DNA of 51,018 nucleotides, from NCBI GenBank assembly GCA_046484325.1, contig JAWOJB010000076.1, forward strand, positions 1 through 51,018, read 5' to 3'. This DNA is from JAWOJB01 sp046484325 (GTDB lineage: Bacteria > Actinomycetota > Acidimicrobiia > Spongiisociales > ZC4RG35). The translations under genes and the position numbers were made by a program. The notes under the pieces are model-generated. The model was not told the origin of the DNA. It searched no databases and worked only from the letters and a program-made list of their open reading frames with translations. Of this stretch, positions 41,437 to 49,608 are shown piece by piece (the first letter of the stretch is position 1; each line of letters begins with the position of its first letter).

Positions 41437-42471
41437 ATGGCCTTCCCCGACGGCGTCGCCGACTTCCGCTCCGACACCGTCACGCGCCCGACCGACGAGA
41501 TGCGCCGGGCGATGGCGGAGGCGGCCGTCGGCGACGACGTCTATTCGGACGATCCCACGGTGAACGCCCTCGAGGCCGAGGCGGCCGCCATCGTCGGGAA
41601 GGATGCGGCGGTGTTCGTCCCCTCGGGGACGATGGGCAACCAGCTGGCGCTCATGATCCAGACCCGCCCCGGCGAGGAGGTCCTCTGTGACGAACAGGCC
41701 CACTGTCGCAACATCGAGCATGGCGCCGCCTCGGCGTTCTCCGGCGTCGCATTCCGATCGGTGGCGGCGTCGGCCGGCCGGATCACCCCCGAGATGATCG
41801 ATGCCGCCATGGCGGGGGCGGGCCGGCTGTTCCCCAGGATCCGCCTGATGGTGTGGGAGAACACCCACAACCTCTCGGGCGGCCGGGTCGTTCCCCTGGC
41901 GACGATGGAGGCCGGCACCGCTCGGGCCCGTGAGCACGGGCTGGCCGTTCACCTCGACGGTGCGCGGATCTTCAACGCCGCGGTGGCCATCGGGGTCGAG
42001 CCGGCCATGGTCGGGGCCCACGCCGACACGGTGCAGTTCTGCTTCTCGAAGGGCCTGGGTGCCCCGATCGGCTCGATTCTGTGCGGTCGGGCGGACGCCA
42101 TGGCCGAGGCCCGGTACCTCCGCAAGAGGATGGGTGGGGGCATGCGCCAGGTCGGGGTGATCGCCGCCCCGGCCCGGGTCGCCCTCCGGGAGTGGCGCCG
42201 CCTGGCAGCCGATCACGAGCTCGCCGCCCACCTCGCAGCCCGGCTCGCTGAGGTGCTGCCGGGCTCGGTCGACCTCGACACCGTGGAGACGAACATGGTC
42301 AACGTCGACCCGGGATCGCTGCAGGTGCCGTGGGACCGGATCACCGCCCGGCTCCGGGACGAGCGAATCCTCCTCAACCCTCCGATCGGGCCCCGGTTGC
42401 GGATCGTCACCCACCGCGACGTCGACCGGCACGACGTCGATCGCCTGGTGGACTGCCTGGCGCGCGGCTGA
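41437..42471 (+). CDS. ltaE: Low-specificity threonine aldolase
   Basis: This PLP enzyme cleaves threonine or allo-threonine to glycine and acetaldehyde. It has 344 residues. Family patterns are DFRSDTVTRPTDEMRRAMAE at the N terminus, GDDVYSDDPTVNALEAEAAA, FVPSGTMGNQLALM near 65, HLDGARIFNAA near 172, and the PLP Lys in FCFSKGLGAPIGS near 200. ATG at 41437 matches the family start and the -10 position. It is divergent from the feo regulator and shows no operon partner. Confidence 0.92.
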   Translation: MAFPDGVADFRSDTVTRPTDEMRRAMAEAAVGDDVYSDDPTVNALEAEAAAIVGKDAAVFVPSGTMGNQLALMIQTRPGEEVLCDEQAHCRNIEHGAASAFSGVAFRSVAASAGRITPEMIDAAMAGAGRLFPRIRLMVWENTHNLSGGRVVPLATMEAGTARAREHGLAVHLDGARIFNAAVAIGVEPAMVGAHADTVQFCFSKGLGAPIGSILCGRADAMAEARYLRKRMGGGMRQVGVIAAPARVALREWRRLAADHELAAHLAARLAEVLPGSVDLDTVETNMVNVDPGSLQVPWDRITARLRDERILLNPPIGPRLRIVTHRDVDRHDVDRLVDCLARG

Positions 42472-42540
42472 CGCGAGAAGTCCCCCGACCCGGGGCGGTC
42501 GCTCGGTAACCTCTCGGCTCTCGCCGTCGTCGGAGTCCTT

Positions 42541-43485
42541 ATGCGCTACGCGGTGCTGTTCCCTGGGCAGGGGAGCCAGTTCGTGGGGATGGGGGCCGAC
42601 TTGTTCGACGCCCGGCCCGATCTGCTGGGTGACCGTGCCGACACGGTGTTGGGCTGGTCACTCCGCAGCCTCTGCCTGGAGGGACCGGAGGACGAGCTCA
42701 CCCGGACCGAGCACGCCCAACCGGCCCTCTTCGCCCTCGGCTTCGCTGCGTGGCAGGAGCTGTCCGTCAGGGTCGGGCACCCACCCTCCGCCGCCGCCGG
42801 GCACTCGCTCGGTGAGTACACGGCCCTTGCCGCGGCCGGCGTCATCTCGTTCGAGGACGGCCTCCGGCTGGTCGCCGAGCGGGGCCTGGCCATGGCGCGG
42901 GCGGCGGACCGGGAGCCCTCGGGCATGGCGGCCCTGCTTGGCGCCGGCATCGAACTCGCCGAAGAGGTCGCCGTCCATCGCCGCGAGCAAGGCGGGCGTC
43001 TCCATGTCGCCAACGACAACGCCCCGGGCCAGGTGGTCGTGGCCGGGGGCGCCGCCGATCTCGAGTGGCTCGAGGCCCACGGCCGCGGCCTGGGTGTCCG
43101 AAGGGTCGTTCGGCTGGCGGTGGCCGGAGCCTTCCACTCACCGTTCATGGAGCCCGCCGCCGAGATGGTGGCGAAGGCGGTGGCCGAGACCAGGTTCGAA
43201 CCAGCCGCCTTCCCGGTCTACGCGAACGTGACCGCCTGTCCTGCATCGGTGGCCGAGATCCCCGGACTGCTCGTGTCCCAGGTGGTGGAACGGGTGAGAT
43301 TCGCCGAGACCGTGCGGGCGATGACCGCTGCCGGCATCCGGGTGTTCGTGCACGTTGGCCCCGGTGACATCACGGCGGGGATGGCGCGGCGCATCGCGCC
43401 CGATGCGACGGTGCTCGTGGCCGGCACGATCGAGTCGCTTCCCGCTACGGTCTCGGCGCTGTCCGAAGGGCCGGAGGACCGCTGA
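42541..43485 (+). CDS. fabD: Malonyl-CoA:ACP transacylase
   Basis: This enzyme loads malonyl groups onto ACP for fatty-acid synthesis. It has 314 residues. LFPGQGSQFVGMG starts the protein, Ser89 is the nucleophile in AAGHSLGEYTALAAAG, the conserved Arg lies near 118, and His199 in GAFHSPFM completes the dyad. ATG at 42541 begins the fab cluster; its stop overlaps fabH by one base. Confidence 0.95.
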   Translation: MRYAVLFPGQGSQFVGMGADLFDARPDLLGDRADTVLGWSLRSLCLEGPEDELTRTEHAQPALFALGFAAWQELSVRVGHPPSAAAGHSLGEYTALAAAGVISFEDGLRLVAERGLAMARAADREPSGMAALLGAGIELAEEVAVHRREQGGRLHVANDNAPGQVVVAGGAADLEWLEAHGRGLGVRRVVRLAVAGAFHSPFMEPAAEMVAKAVAETRFEPAAFPVYANVTACPASVAEIPGLLVSQVVERVRFAETVRAMTAAGIRVFVHVGPGDITAGMARRIAPDATVLVAGTIESLPATVSALSEGPEDR

Positions 43486-44570
43486 TGCCCAACGCCATGA
43501 TCACCGGTTGGGGGAAGTGCCTTCCCCCAACCGTGCTCTCCAACGCCGACCTCCAGACCGTCGTCGAGACCTCCGACGAGTGGATCACGACGCGGACCGG
43601 GATCAAGGAGCGGAGGATCTCCCACGTGGAGGTGTCGGATCTGGCGGCGGTGGCGTCAGAGCACGCCCTCGCCGCCGCCGGGCTGACCCCCGACGCCCTC
43701 GACCTCATCGTCCTCGCGACCTGCTCGGGTGACTCGATCATCCCGGCGACGGCGGCGCATCTCCACGCCAAGCTCGGCGCCACGCGGGCAGCCGCCTTCG
43801 ACCTCAACGCCGCCTGCTCGGGGTTCATCTACTCGCTCGTCGTCGCGGCCCGGATGATCGAGTCCGGGATGTACCGCACCGTTCTCGTCGTTGGGGCCGA
43901 GAAGCTTCATTACCACCTCGACTTCACCGATCGTTCCACGGCCGTGCTGTTCGGTGACGGCGCCGGGGCGGTGGTGCTCGAGGCGACCGACGAGCCGGTG
44001 GGGCTCCTTGCCGCCGAGTTGGGACTCGACGGGACCGCCGCCGGCATCCTCGAGGTGCGGACCGACGGCACCGCCGGGGCCCCGGGCCCCAGGTCGCCGC
44101 GGGAGACCGGGCTCCGCATGGACGGCCCCGAGGTGTTCCGGCGGGCCGTGACCACGATGGGGGACGCCTCGGTGCGAGTCGTCGGACAGGCCGGGCTCGA
44201 GCTGGACGATGTGGACCTGCTCATCCCGCACCAGGCCAACGTGCGGATCATCGACGCCGCCGCCCGCCGCCTCGGGCTGCGTGAGGATCAGGTGTTCGTC
44301 AACATCGCGTCGTACGGGAACACGTCGGCCGCCACGATCCCGGTGGCCCTGACCGAGGCGCTCGAGGAGGGGAGGGTTCGGCCCGGCGCCAACCTGGTCT
44401 TCGCCGCCTTCGGGGCCGGGCTCAGCTGGGCGGCGGCAGTGGTCCGGTGGGGAGAGCGGGTCGAGCCGCTCGGCCACAGCTCGGCCGCCCTGCCGCACAC
44501 CGACGCCGAGGTGTGGGATCTCCTCCGATCGAACCTCGACTACTTCGGTCACCCGGAGCCGTCCGGATGA
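43485..44570 (+). CDS. fabH: Beta-ketoacyl-ACP synthase III
   Basis: This enzyme starts fatty-acid elongation by condensing an acyl-CoA with malonyl-ACP. It has 361 residues, about 35 more than E. coli FabH, the extra lying at the C terminus (GERVEPLGHSSAALPHTDAE onward). The triad is visible: Cys111 in LNAACSGFIYS, His249 in PHQANVRI, Asn279 in SYGNTSAATIP. It starts by TGATG overlap with fabD and its stop overlaps fabG (ATGA). Confidence 0.95.
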   Translation: MPNAMITGWGKCLPPTVLSNADLQTVVETSDEWITTRTGIKERRISHVEVSDLAAVASEHALAAAGLTPDALDLIVLATCSGDSIIPATAAHLHAKLGATRAAAFDLNAACSGFIYSLVVAARMIESGMYRTVLVVGAEKLHYHLDFTDRSTAVLFGDGAGAVVLEATDEPVGLLAAELGLDGTAAGILEVRTDGTAGAPGPRSPRETGLRMDGPEVFRRAVTTMGDASVRVVGQAGLELDDVDLLIPHQANVRIIDAAARRLGLREDQVFVNIASYGNTSAATIPVALTEALEEGRVRPGANLVFAAFGAGLSWAAAVVRWGERVEPLGHSSAALPHTDAEVWDLLRSNLDYFGHPEPSG

Positions 44571-45301
44571 GCCGGACGGCGTTGGTGACGGGAGCCTCAC
44601 GAGGGATCGGGAAGGCGGTGGCGCTCGAGCTCGCCCGCCGCGGGCATCGCGTCGCCGTGAACTACGCCCACCATCCGGCCGCCGCCGCCGAGGTGGTCGA
44701 GGAGATCGCCGCCTCGGGCGGCGAGGCGATGACGGCCGGCGCCGACGTCGGCGACGCCGATGCCGTGGCGGGGATGTTCGACGAGGTGTCCGGGCGCCTC
44801 GGGCCGGTCGAGATCCTGGTCAACAACGCCGGGATCACCCGTGACGACCTGGTGCTGCGGATGAGCCCCGAGCAGTTCGACGAGGTGATCGCCACCAACC
44901 TCCGCTCGGCGTTCCTGTGCACCAAGGCGGCGTTGCGCGGGATGCTCCGGAGCCGGTGGGGAAGGATCGTGTCGGTGGGCTCGGTTGCGGGGGTGGTCGG
45001 GAACCCGGGCCAGGCCAACTATGCCGCCTCCAAGGCCGGCCTGATCGGCCTGAGCCTGTCGGTCGCCAAGGAGGTCGGCTCGCGTGGCATCACCGTCAAC
45101 GTGGTCGCCCCCGGGTTCATCGCCACCGACATGACCCGGGGGCTCTCCGAGGATTTGCGCTCGGCCGCCTTTGGCCAGATCGCCCTCGGCCGCTTCGGTG
45201 AGCCGCAGGAGGTGGCTGCTCTCGTGGGCTTCCTGACCTCCGACGAGGCGGGCTATGTCACAGGCCAGGTGATCCGGGTAGACGGGGGCATCAGCCTGTA
45301 G
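44567..45301 (+). CDS. fabG: 3-oxoacyl-ACP reductase
   Basis: This NADPH-dependent short-chain dehydrogenase reduces 3-oxoacyl-ACP. It has 244 residues: TGASRGIGKA nucleotide loop at 8-17, NNAGITRDDLVLRM near 86, catalytic Ser in SVGSVAG near 138, Tyr152 and Lys156 in YAASKAG, and a C terminus ending GYVTGQVIRVDGGISL typical of FabG. ATG at 44567 overlaps the fabH stop. Confidence 0.95.
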   Translation: MSRTALVTGASRGIGKAVALELARRGHRVAVNYAHHPAAAAEVVEEIAASGGEAMTAGADVGDADAVAGMFDEVSGRLGPVEILVNNAGITRDDLVLRMSPEQFDEVIATNLRSAFLCTKAALRGMLRSRWGRIVSVGSVAGVVGNPGQANYAASKAGLIGLSLSVAKEVGSRGITVNVVAPGFIATDMTRGLSEDLRSAAFGQIALGRFGEPQEVAALVGFLTSDEAGYVTGQVIRVDGGISL

Positions 45302-45349
45302 GGTGACCGCTTCGCCGAACGAATCGAATCTGAGAGAGAGGATGGGACC

Positions 45350-45592
45350 ATGGACCGGGCAGAGATCGAGGCTCGCATGACCGAGGTGCTCGTGGGCGAG
45401 CTGGGGTTGGATGCTTCCAAGATCACCCCGTCGGCTCGCTTCGAGGAGGACCTCGAGGTCGACTCTCTCGGCGTGGTCGAGCTGCTGATGGCACTCGAGG
45501 ACGAGTTCGGGGTGAAGATCGCCGACGAGGAGGCCGAGGCCATCCACACCGTCGGCGAGGCGATCGAACTCGTCAGCGGCAAGCTGGGCTGA
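45350..45592 (+). CDS. acpP: Acyl carrier protein
   Basis: This 80-residue acidic four-helix protein carries the phosphopantetheine site Ser39 in EVDSLGVVEL. It has a good ribosome-binding site (GAGAGAGGA) upstream, which fits the high expression expected of ACP. It ends the fabD-fabH-fabG-acpP group. A fabF (KAS II) gene often follows acpP but is absent here. Confidence 0.95.
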   Translation: MDRAEIEARMTEVLVGELGLDASKITPSARFEEDLEVDSLGVVELLMALEDEFGVKIADEEAEAIHTVGEAIELVSGKLG

Positions 45593-45597
45593 GCGCC

Positions 45598-45861
45598 TCA
45601 GACCTCGCATCCCGGTCCGGCGGGCTCCTCGCCCCGTTCCCTCGCCTCCCGGTGCTCGGCGAGCGAGCGGTACACCAGCACGACCACCACCGCCATTCCA
45701 CCTGCGGCGACCAGGAATCCGAGCACCGCGAACAGCGCCGCCCATCCCGGACAGCCTGCGGGCCGGCAGCTCACGTCGCTGACGACCCAGCCGAGCAGGC
45801 CCCCGATCATCCCTGCCGCGAGCGCGGGGAGCGCCACCCACGGGTTGGGGGACCGCCTCAT
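45598..45861 (-). CDS. Small two-helix membrane protein
   Basis: This 87-residue protein has two hydrophobic segments (PALAAGMIGGLLGWVVSDV; WAALFAVLGFLVAAGGMAVV) flanking a short loop with two cysteines (SCRPAGCPG), and an acidic C-terminal tail. ATG at 45861 overlaps the stop of the larger membrane gene upstream (ATGA), so they form a pair. Function unknown. Confidence 0.7.
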   Translation of the reverse strand: MRRSPNPWVALPALAAGMIGGLLGWVVSDVSCRPAGCPGWAALFAVLGFLVAAGGMAVVVVLVYRSLAEHREARERGEEPAGPGCEV

Positions 45862-46610
45862 GGCTGCTTGCTCCTTCGCCCCCGGCGATCGAGGCCGGCC
45901 GCGTCGAGGATCTCGCCGGGCACGAGCTCGGGAGGGATCGGGACAGCCCGGCCACGCTCGACGAGGGGACGCACCGCCACACGTGCGTCCGCGGTCCAGG
46001 CGAGGGCGGTGGCCGCGCCTGCCGTCACCCCGGCCGCGACGGCCACCGGGATGGGGGAACCGGCGATGGCGACGAGCCCGGCGAGCAGGGGTACCACCCG
46101 GACGACGGTGACCGCCCCGGTGGCCGCCCGGGTGTAGAGCAGGAGCGAGACGGTCGAGCCCACAACCCAGGCCCAGGCCGACCCGAGCCCCTCCACGCCG
46201 GTGCCGGCGAGGATCGCCGGAGTGACGAGCAGCAGCGTGGCGAGGGCCACCGACCGAGCCGGCGGTGCATCCGCCCTCGGTCGGGAGCGCACCCAGGTAC
46301 GGGTCAGCGGCCCGATCAGCACCGCCATCGAGCTAGCGGACAGCAGCACGCCGAGCCACCAGGCGGGGGACACCGGGAGGACGGCGGCGAGTGCCAGCTC
46401 GCCCACCGCCAGGCCGATCCCGAGCCGGAGCGCCCACTGCGACCCGCCCACGACCATGCCGACGAGGCTCACGGCGGCCAGCACGAGCAGCCAGGCGCCG
46501 AGCAACAGCGCCGAGCTCCGTTCCCACGGGCCCGTTCCACCTCCCACCAGGAGGGCCCAGACGATGGCGGCCACCAGGCCGGGCACGGTGGAGGCGAGCA
46601 TCCTGTTCAC
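45858..46610 (-). CDS. Multi-pass membrane protein of unknown function
   Basis: This 250-residue protein has about six to seven hydrophobic segments (for example ALLLGAWLLVLAAVSLVGMV and WWLGVLLSASSMAVLIGPLT) and a basic, Pro-rich cytosolic C terminus (PIPPELVPGEILDAAGLDRR). I recognise no family. GTG at 46610 or ATG three codons in are both possible starts. It is coupled to the small membrane gene at 45598 and divergent from the NUDIX gene. Confidence 0.7.
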   Translation of the reverse strand: MNRMLASTVPGLVAAIVWALLVGGGTGPWERSSALLLGAWLLVLAAVSLVGMVVGGSQWALRLGIGLAVGELALAAVLPVSPAWWLGVLLSASSMAVLIGPLTRTWVRSRPRADAPPARSVALATLLLVTPAILAGTGVEGLGSAWAWVVGSTVSLLLYTRAATGAVTVVRVVPLLAGLVAIAGSPIPVAVAAGVTAGAATALAWTADARVAVRPLVERGRAVPIPPELVPGEILDAAGLDRRGRRSKQP

Positions 46611-46636
46611 GAGGCCGGAGTCTCGGCCCGGTTACG

Positions 46637-47182
46637 GTGCTGTGCAAACCCGTGTCCCTCGATCATCCCCATCCCGACGACTGGCCGGGCGAGTACCGCT
46701 TCTGCCCCGAGTGTGCTGCCGCCCTCCGGCCGGAGCGACGCGGCGGCCGTCTGCGAATGGCCTGCCTGGCGTGCGGGTGGGTGCACTTCAGGAACCCGGC
46801 CGTGGGGGCGGCCGTGCTGGTCCGTGACGAGGCCGGTCGCGCGCTGCTGGTCCGTCGGGCGGAGGGCTCGACCAAGGCCGGGCTGTGGTGCATCCCAGCG
46901 GGCTACGTCGACTACGGCGAGGACATCCGCAGCGCGGCGGCCCGGGAGGTGAGCGAGGAGGCCGGGCTGGTCGTGGAGGTCGGTGAGGTGCTCCAGGTCG
47001 CCTCGAACTTCCATGACCCTGCCAAGCTGTCGGTGGGCGTCTGGTTCTCCGGCCGGGTGACGGGTGGTGAGCTCCGACCCGGTGACGACGCCGACGACGC
47101 CGGTTGGTTCCAGATGGACGAACTGCCCGAGCTCGCCTTCGAGACGGACCGCCGGCTACTCGGCGTCCTCGGTGATCGCTGA
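46637..47182 (+). CDS. NUDIX hydrolase with N-terminal zinc ribbon
   Basis: This 181-residue pyrophosphohydrolase has an N-terminal zinc ribbon (FCPECAAAL and MACLACGW, two CxxC pairs) and the NUDIX box GYVDYGEDIRSAAAREVSEE (followed by AGLV) near residues 94-117 with the metal-binding glutamates. Such zinc-ribbon members include NADH pyrophosphatase-like and ADP-ribose enzymes; the substrate is not determined. GTG at 46637 is a tentative start; GTG at 46652 would begin VSLDHPHPDD. The 3' end overlaps the phosphatase gene by 27 bases, tail to tail. Confidence 0.85.
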   Translation: MLCKPVSLDHPHPDDWPGEYRFCPECAAALRPERRGGRLRMACLACGWVHFRNPAVGAAVLVRDEAGRALLVRRAEGSTKAGLWCIPAGYVDYGEDIRSAAAREVSEEAGLVVEVGEVLQVASNFHDPAKLSVGVWFSGRVTGGELRPGDDADDAGWFQMDELPELAFETDRRLLGVLGDR

Positions 47183-47800
47183 CCGGGGCGGGAACTCGGC
47201 CTGCTCCTCGGGCTCCCACCGGACCTCTTCACGCCACGGCGAGCCGGGCCGGAGGCTGATGACGGCGGCGTGGCCGGGCTTGTCCCCGTTCAACCGCCGG
47301 AGGTCGCCCCCGGTGAGCCGGAGTCGACCGGCCTGGACGGGATCCTGGTGGCTGACGACGACCACGTCGCCCTCGGGATGGCGGTGGTGGAGGGCCACGA
47401 CGGTGTCGGCCATTCTCCGGGCGAGGTCGTCCAGGCTCTCGTCGGAGAAGGGCAGGTCGTGGGGGTGCTCCAGGTAACCCTCCAACTCGCCGGGCCGTTC
47501 GTCGGGTAGATCCTCCCAGCGGATGCCGGACCATCGCTCGGCGAGCCGCCACTCCTCGAGGTCGGAGTCGACCCGCACGGGAGCGGCGGCACGCTCGGCG
47601 ATGACCCCGGCCGTCTCGAGCGCCCGCTCGAGGGGCGAAGACCACACCGCCACGATCGGCCGTGAGCCCAGGTACCTGGCGGCCGCCCGCGCCTGGCGCC
47701 GGCCCCGCTCGGAGAGGCGGAACCCGGGCAAGGAGGCATAGACGAGATGGTCGGGGTTCTCGACCTCGGCGTGACGGACCAGGTGGACGAGGGAGGCCAT
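47156..47800 (-). CDS. Histidine phosphatase family protein
   Basis: This 214-residue phosphatase or mutase-like enzyme carries the RHG motif as LVHLVRHAEVENP at the N terminus with the phospho-accepting His, LSERGRRQARAAARYL near 28, the conserved Arg in WSSPLERALETA near 53, and the second His in VVVSHQDPVQ near 149. ATG at 47800 is preferred over GTG at 47857, because the extra 19 residues would be coded by a repeat array. Confidence 0.85.
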   Translation of the reverse strand: MASLVHLVRHAEVENPDHLVYASLPGFRLSERGRRQARAAARYLGSRPIVAVWSSPLERALETAGVIAERAAAPVRVDSDLEEWRLAERWSGIRWEDLPDERPGELEGYLEHPHDLPFSDESLDDLARRMADTVVALHHRHPEGDVVVVSHQDPVQAGRLRLTGGDLRRLNGDKPGHAAVISLRPGSPWREEVRWEPEEQAEFPPRSAITEDAE

Positions 47801-47829
47801 GGGCCGGCACACGGTACCGGCATCCGCGG

Positions 47830-47857
47830 TGCGCTCTGCGCTCTGCGCATTGCGCAC
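47830..47857. repeat. Heptanucleotide tandem array, 4 units (different unit)
   Basis: Units TGCGCTC twice, TGCGCAT and TGCGCAC lie between the divergent phosphatase and dinB genes. The period is again seven, but the unit differs from CGTGNGA. Confidence 0.8.
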
Positions 47858-47876
47858 GGCATCACGGCCCGAGCGT

Positions 47877-47882
47877 TAGCTT
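47877..47882 (+). promoter_or_regulatory. -10 element of dinB
   Basis: TAGCTT lies six bases before the GTG at 47889, consistent with a leaderless dinB message. I see no LexA-type box nearby. Confidence 0.4.
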
Positions 47883-47888
47883 GGTCTC

Positions 47889-49085
47889 GTGACCTGGGCC
47901 GAACCGATCCTCCACGTCGACATGGATGCGTTCTTCGTCGAGGTGGAGCGGCTCGAGCGTCCCGATCTCGCCGGGGCGCCGGTCGTGGTCGGCGGCACCG
48001 GGCCCCGGGGAGTGGTCGCCTCGGCCGGCTATGAGGCGCGGGCCTACGGGATCCGGTCGGCCATGCCGATGTCGACCGCACTCAGGCGCTGCCCTGGGTT
48101 GGTCGTGCTCCCACCCCGCCACGACCGGTATCGAGCCGTGTCGATCCGGATCTTCGAGGTTTTCCGGTCGTTCACGCCGCTCGTCGAGGGATTGTCACTC
48201 GACGAGGCGTTCCTCGACGTCTCCGGGCTGCGGCGCCACCATCCGTCGAGCACCGACGTCGCCCGGCACGTCAAGGCGTCGATCCGGGACGAGACGGGGC
48301 TGGCCGCCTCCGTGGGAGTCGCCTCCACGAAGTTCATGGCGAAGCTGGCCTCGGAGTCCGCGAAGCCCGATGGGCTGATGGTGGTGCGAGGCGAGCAGGC
48401 GACGGCCTTCCTGCACCCGCTGCCGGCCTCGGCGCTGTGGGGCGTGGGTGAGGCCACGAGGGCGGGCCTGGCCAGGCTCGGGGTGGAGACGGTCGGTGAT
48501 CTGGCTGACCTACCCGAAGCTGCGCTCGCCAAGGCGGTGGGCCCGGCACTCGCCGCCCACCTGCATGCGCTCTCGATGGGGATCGATCCTCGACCGGTGG
48601 TGCCGGATGCCGAGGTCCAGTCCGTGTCGGTCGAGGAGACCTTCGACGTGGACGTCCTCTCCGACGACCGACTCCGGGTGGTGCTGCGGCGCCAGGCCGA
48701 CCGGGTCGCCGCCCGGCTCCGGGCAGCCGGCCTGACCGGTGGCACCGTGGTGCTCAAGGTCCGTTACCCGGATTTCACCACCCTCACCCGGTCGGCCTCG
48801 TCGGAGCGGCGGGTCTCGTCGGGCATCGACGTCTTTCGGGTGGCCGCCGGACTGCTCGAGAGCCTCGATCGAGGAGGACGGGCCGTCCGGCTGCTGGGGA
48901 TCGGCGTGAGCGCCCTCGAGTCCGCGGACCGGCCTCGCCAGCTCGCCCTCGACGGCCGTGATCGATGGAAGGACCTCGAGCGCAGCGTGGACGAGTTGCG
49001 GGCCAGATACGGGAGAGAGACCGTGTTCCCGGCGAGCCTGTCGACGCCGGGCGCCGGCGATCCGGGGCCCTCCGATTCGGGGTGA
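47889..49085 (+). CDS. dinB: DNA polymerase IV
   Basis: This Y-family translesion polymerase has 398 residues. The N-terminal ILHVDMDAFFVEVERLERPD and LSLDEAFLDVSG near 105 supply the catalytic Asp and Glu residues. VGVASTKFMAKLASESAKPD near 140 is the fingers/palm signature. A helix-hairpin-helix thumb follows (LWGVGEATRAGLARLGVETV), then a little-finger domain (TVVLKVRYPDFTTLTRSASS). The short C-terminal tail lacks a clear sliding-clamp-binding motif, which may lie within the last 20 residues or be absent. Confidence 0.94.
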   Translation: MTWAEPILHVDMDAFFVEVERLERPDLAGAPVVVGGTGPRGVVASAGYEARAYGIRSAMPMSTALRRCPGLVVLPPRHDRYRAVSIRIFEVFRSFTPLVEGLSLDEAFLDVSGLRRHHPSSTDVARHVKASIRDETGLAASVGVASTKFMAKLASESAKPDGLMVVRGEQATAFLHPLPASALWGVGEATRAGLARLGVETVGDLADLPEAALAKAVGPALAAHLHALSMGIDPRPVVPDAEVQSVSVEETFDVDVLSDDRLRVVLRRQADRVAARLRAAGLTGGTVVLKVRYPDFTTLTRSASSERRVSSGIDVFRVAAGLLESLDRGGRAVRLLGIGVSALESADRPRQLALDGRDRWKDLERSVDELRARYGRETVFPASLSTPGAGDPGPSDSG

Positions 49086-49111
49086 CGCAAGCCGCGCGAC
49101 ACCCGTATACT
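49082..49111 (+). promoter_or_regulatory. Predicted promoter of the DUF3040-like gene
   Basis: GTGACG (49082-49087) and TATACT (49106-49111) are 18 bases apart. The -10 matches five of six consensus bases, the best in the window. The start codon is 47 bases downstream with a ribosome-binding site (GAGG), so this message has a leader. Confidence 0.6.
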
Positions 49112-49158
49112 GCGCGCTTCGAGAGTCCGTCCATCGAGGGGCTGAGTGAGGTGATGAC

Positions 49159-49485
49159 GTGCCCCTGAACGACCGGGAGCAGAAGATCCTCGAGGAGATC
49201 GAGCGCCAGTTCTACGAGGAGGATCCGGCGCTCGCTCACGCGGTTCGCAACATCGCCCGCTCCGGTCGCTTCGGGATTCGCCTGCCCCTGCTCGGTGTGA
49301 TCGCCGGGGCGATCCTCGTGATCGTCTCGTTCACGAGCCAGACGCTCGTGGCCCTGGCGGGCTTCGCCCTCATGGTGCTGTCCGCCACTGCGGTCGTCCA
49401 CGGCATCCGCACCCGCGGCGGGCTCTCGACATCGGCGTCCGACACGGACGGACGGCGATGGCGACGTGGTCTCCGGCGGTCGTGA
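49159..49485 (+). CDS. DUF3040-like small membrane protein
   Basis: This 108-residue protein has an N-terminal cytosolic helix with the pattern PLNDREQKILEEIERQFYEE, followed by DPALAHAV, typical of actinobacterial DUF3040 proteins. Two hydrophobic segments follow (FGIRLPLLGVIAGAILVIVS and LVALAGFALMVLSATAVVHG) and a basic C terminus. GTG at 49159 follows a GAGG site. In other actinobacteria such genes lie near the cell-division cluster; here the neighbours are dinB and a MerR regulator. Confidence 0.82.
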   Translation: MPLNDREQKILEEIERQFYEEDPALAHAVRNIARSGRFGIRLPLLGVIAGAILVIVSFTSQTLVALAGFALMVLSATAVVHGIRTRGGLSTSASDTDGRRWRRGLRRS

Positions 49486-49564
49486 ACCGTCCGGAGCCCG
49501 TCGAGTCGCTCGGGTAGAGGTTCCATCGAACCCGGCTCGGGTGACCTTTGGAGGAGGGAGTCGT

Positions 49565-49580
49565 CGGCCCCGAGGGGCCG
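49565..49580. terminator. GC-rich hairpin before the MerR gene
   Basis: CGGCCCC and GGGGCCG with a two-base centre form a compact stem between the DUF3040-like gene and the regulator. There is no T-run; it may be a terminator for the former or a leader structure for the latter. Confidence 0.3.
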
Positions 49581-49608
49581 GCTCGATCGGTCATGAGAGG
49601 GTTTGGTC

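Noticed and set aside
47801..47857. Upstream GTG start of the histidine phosphatase
   Set aside because: The added residues would be coded by the heptad array, and the family normally starts just before the LVRHAE motif.
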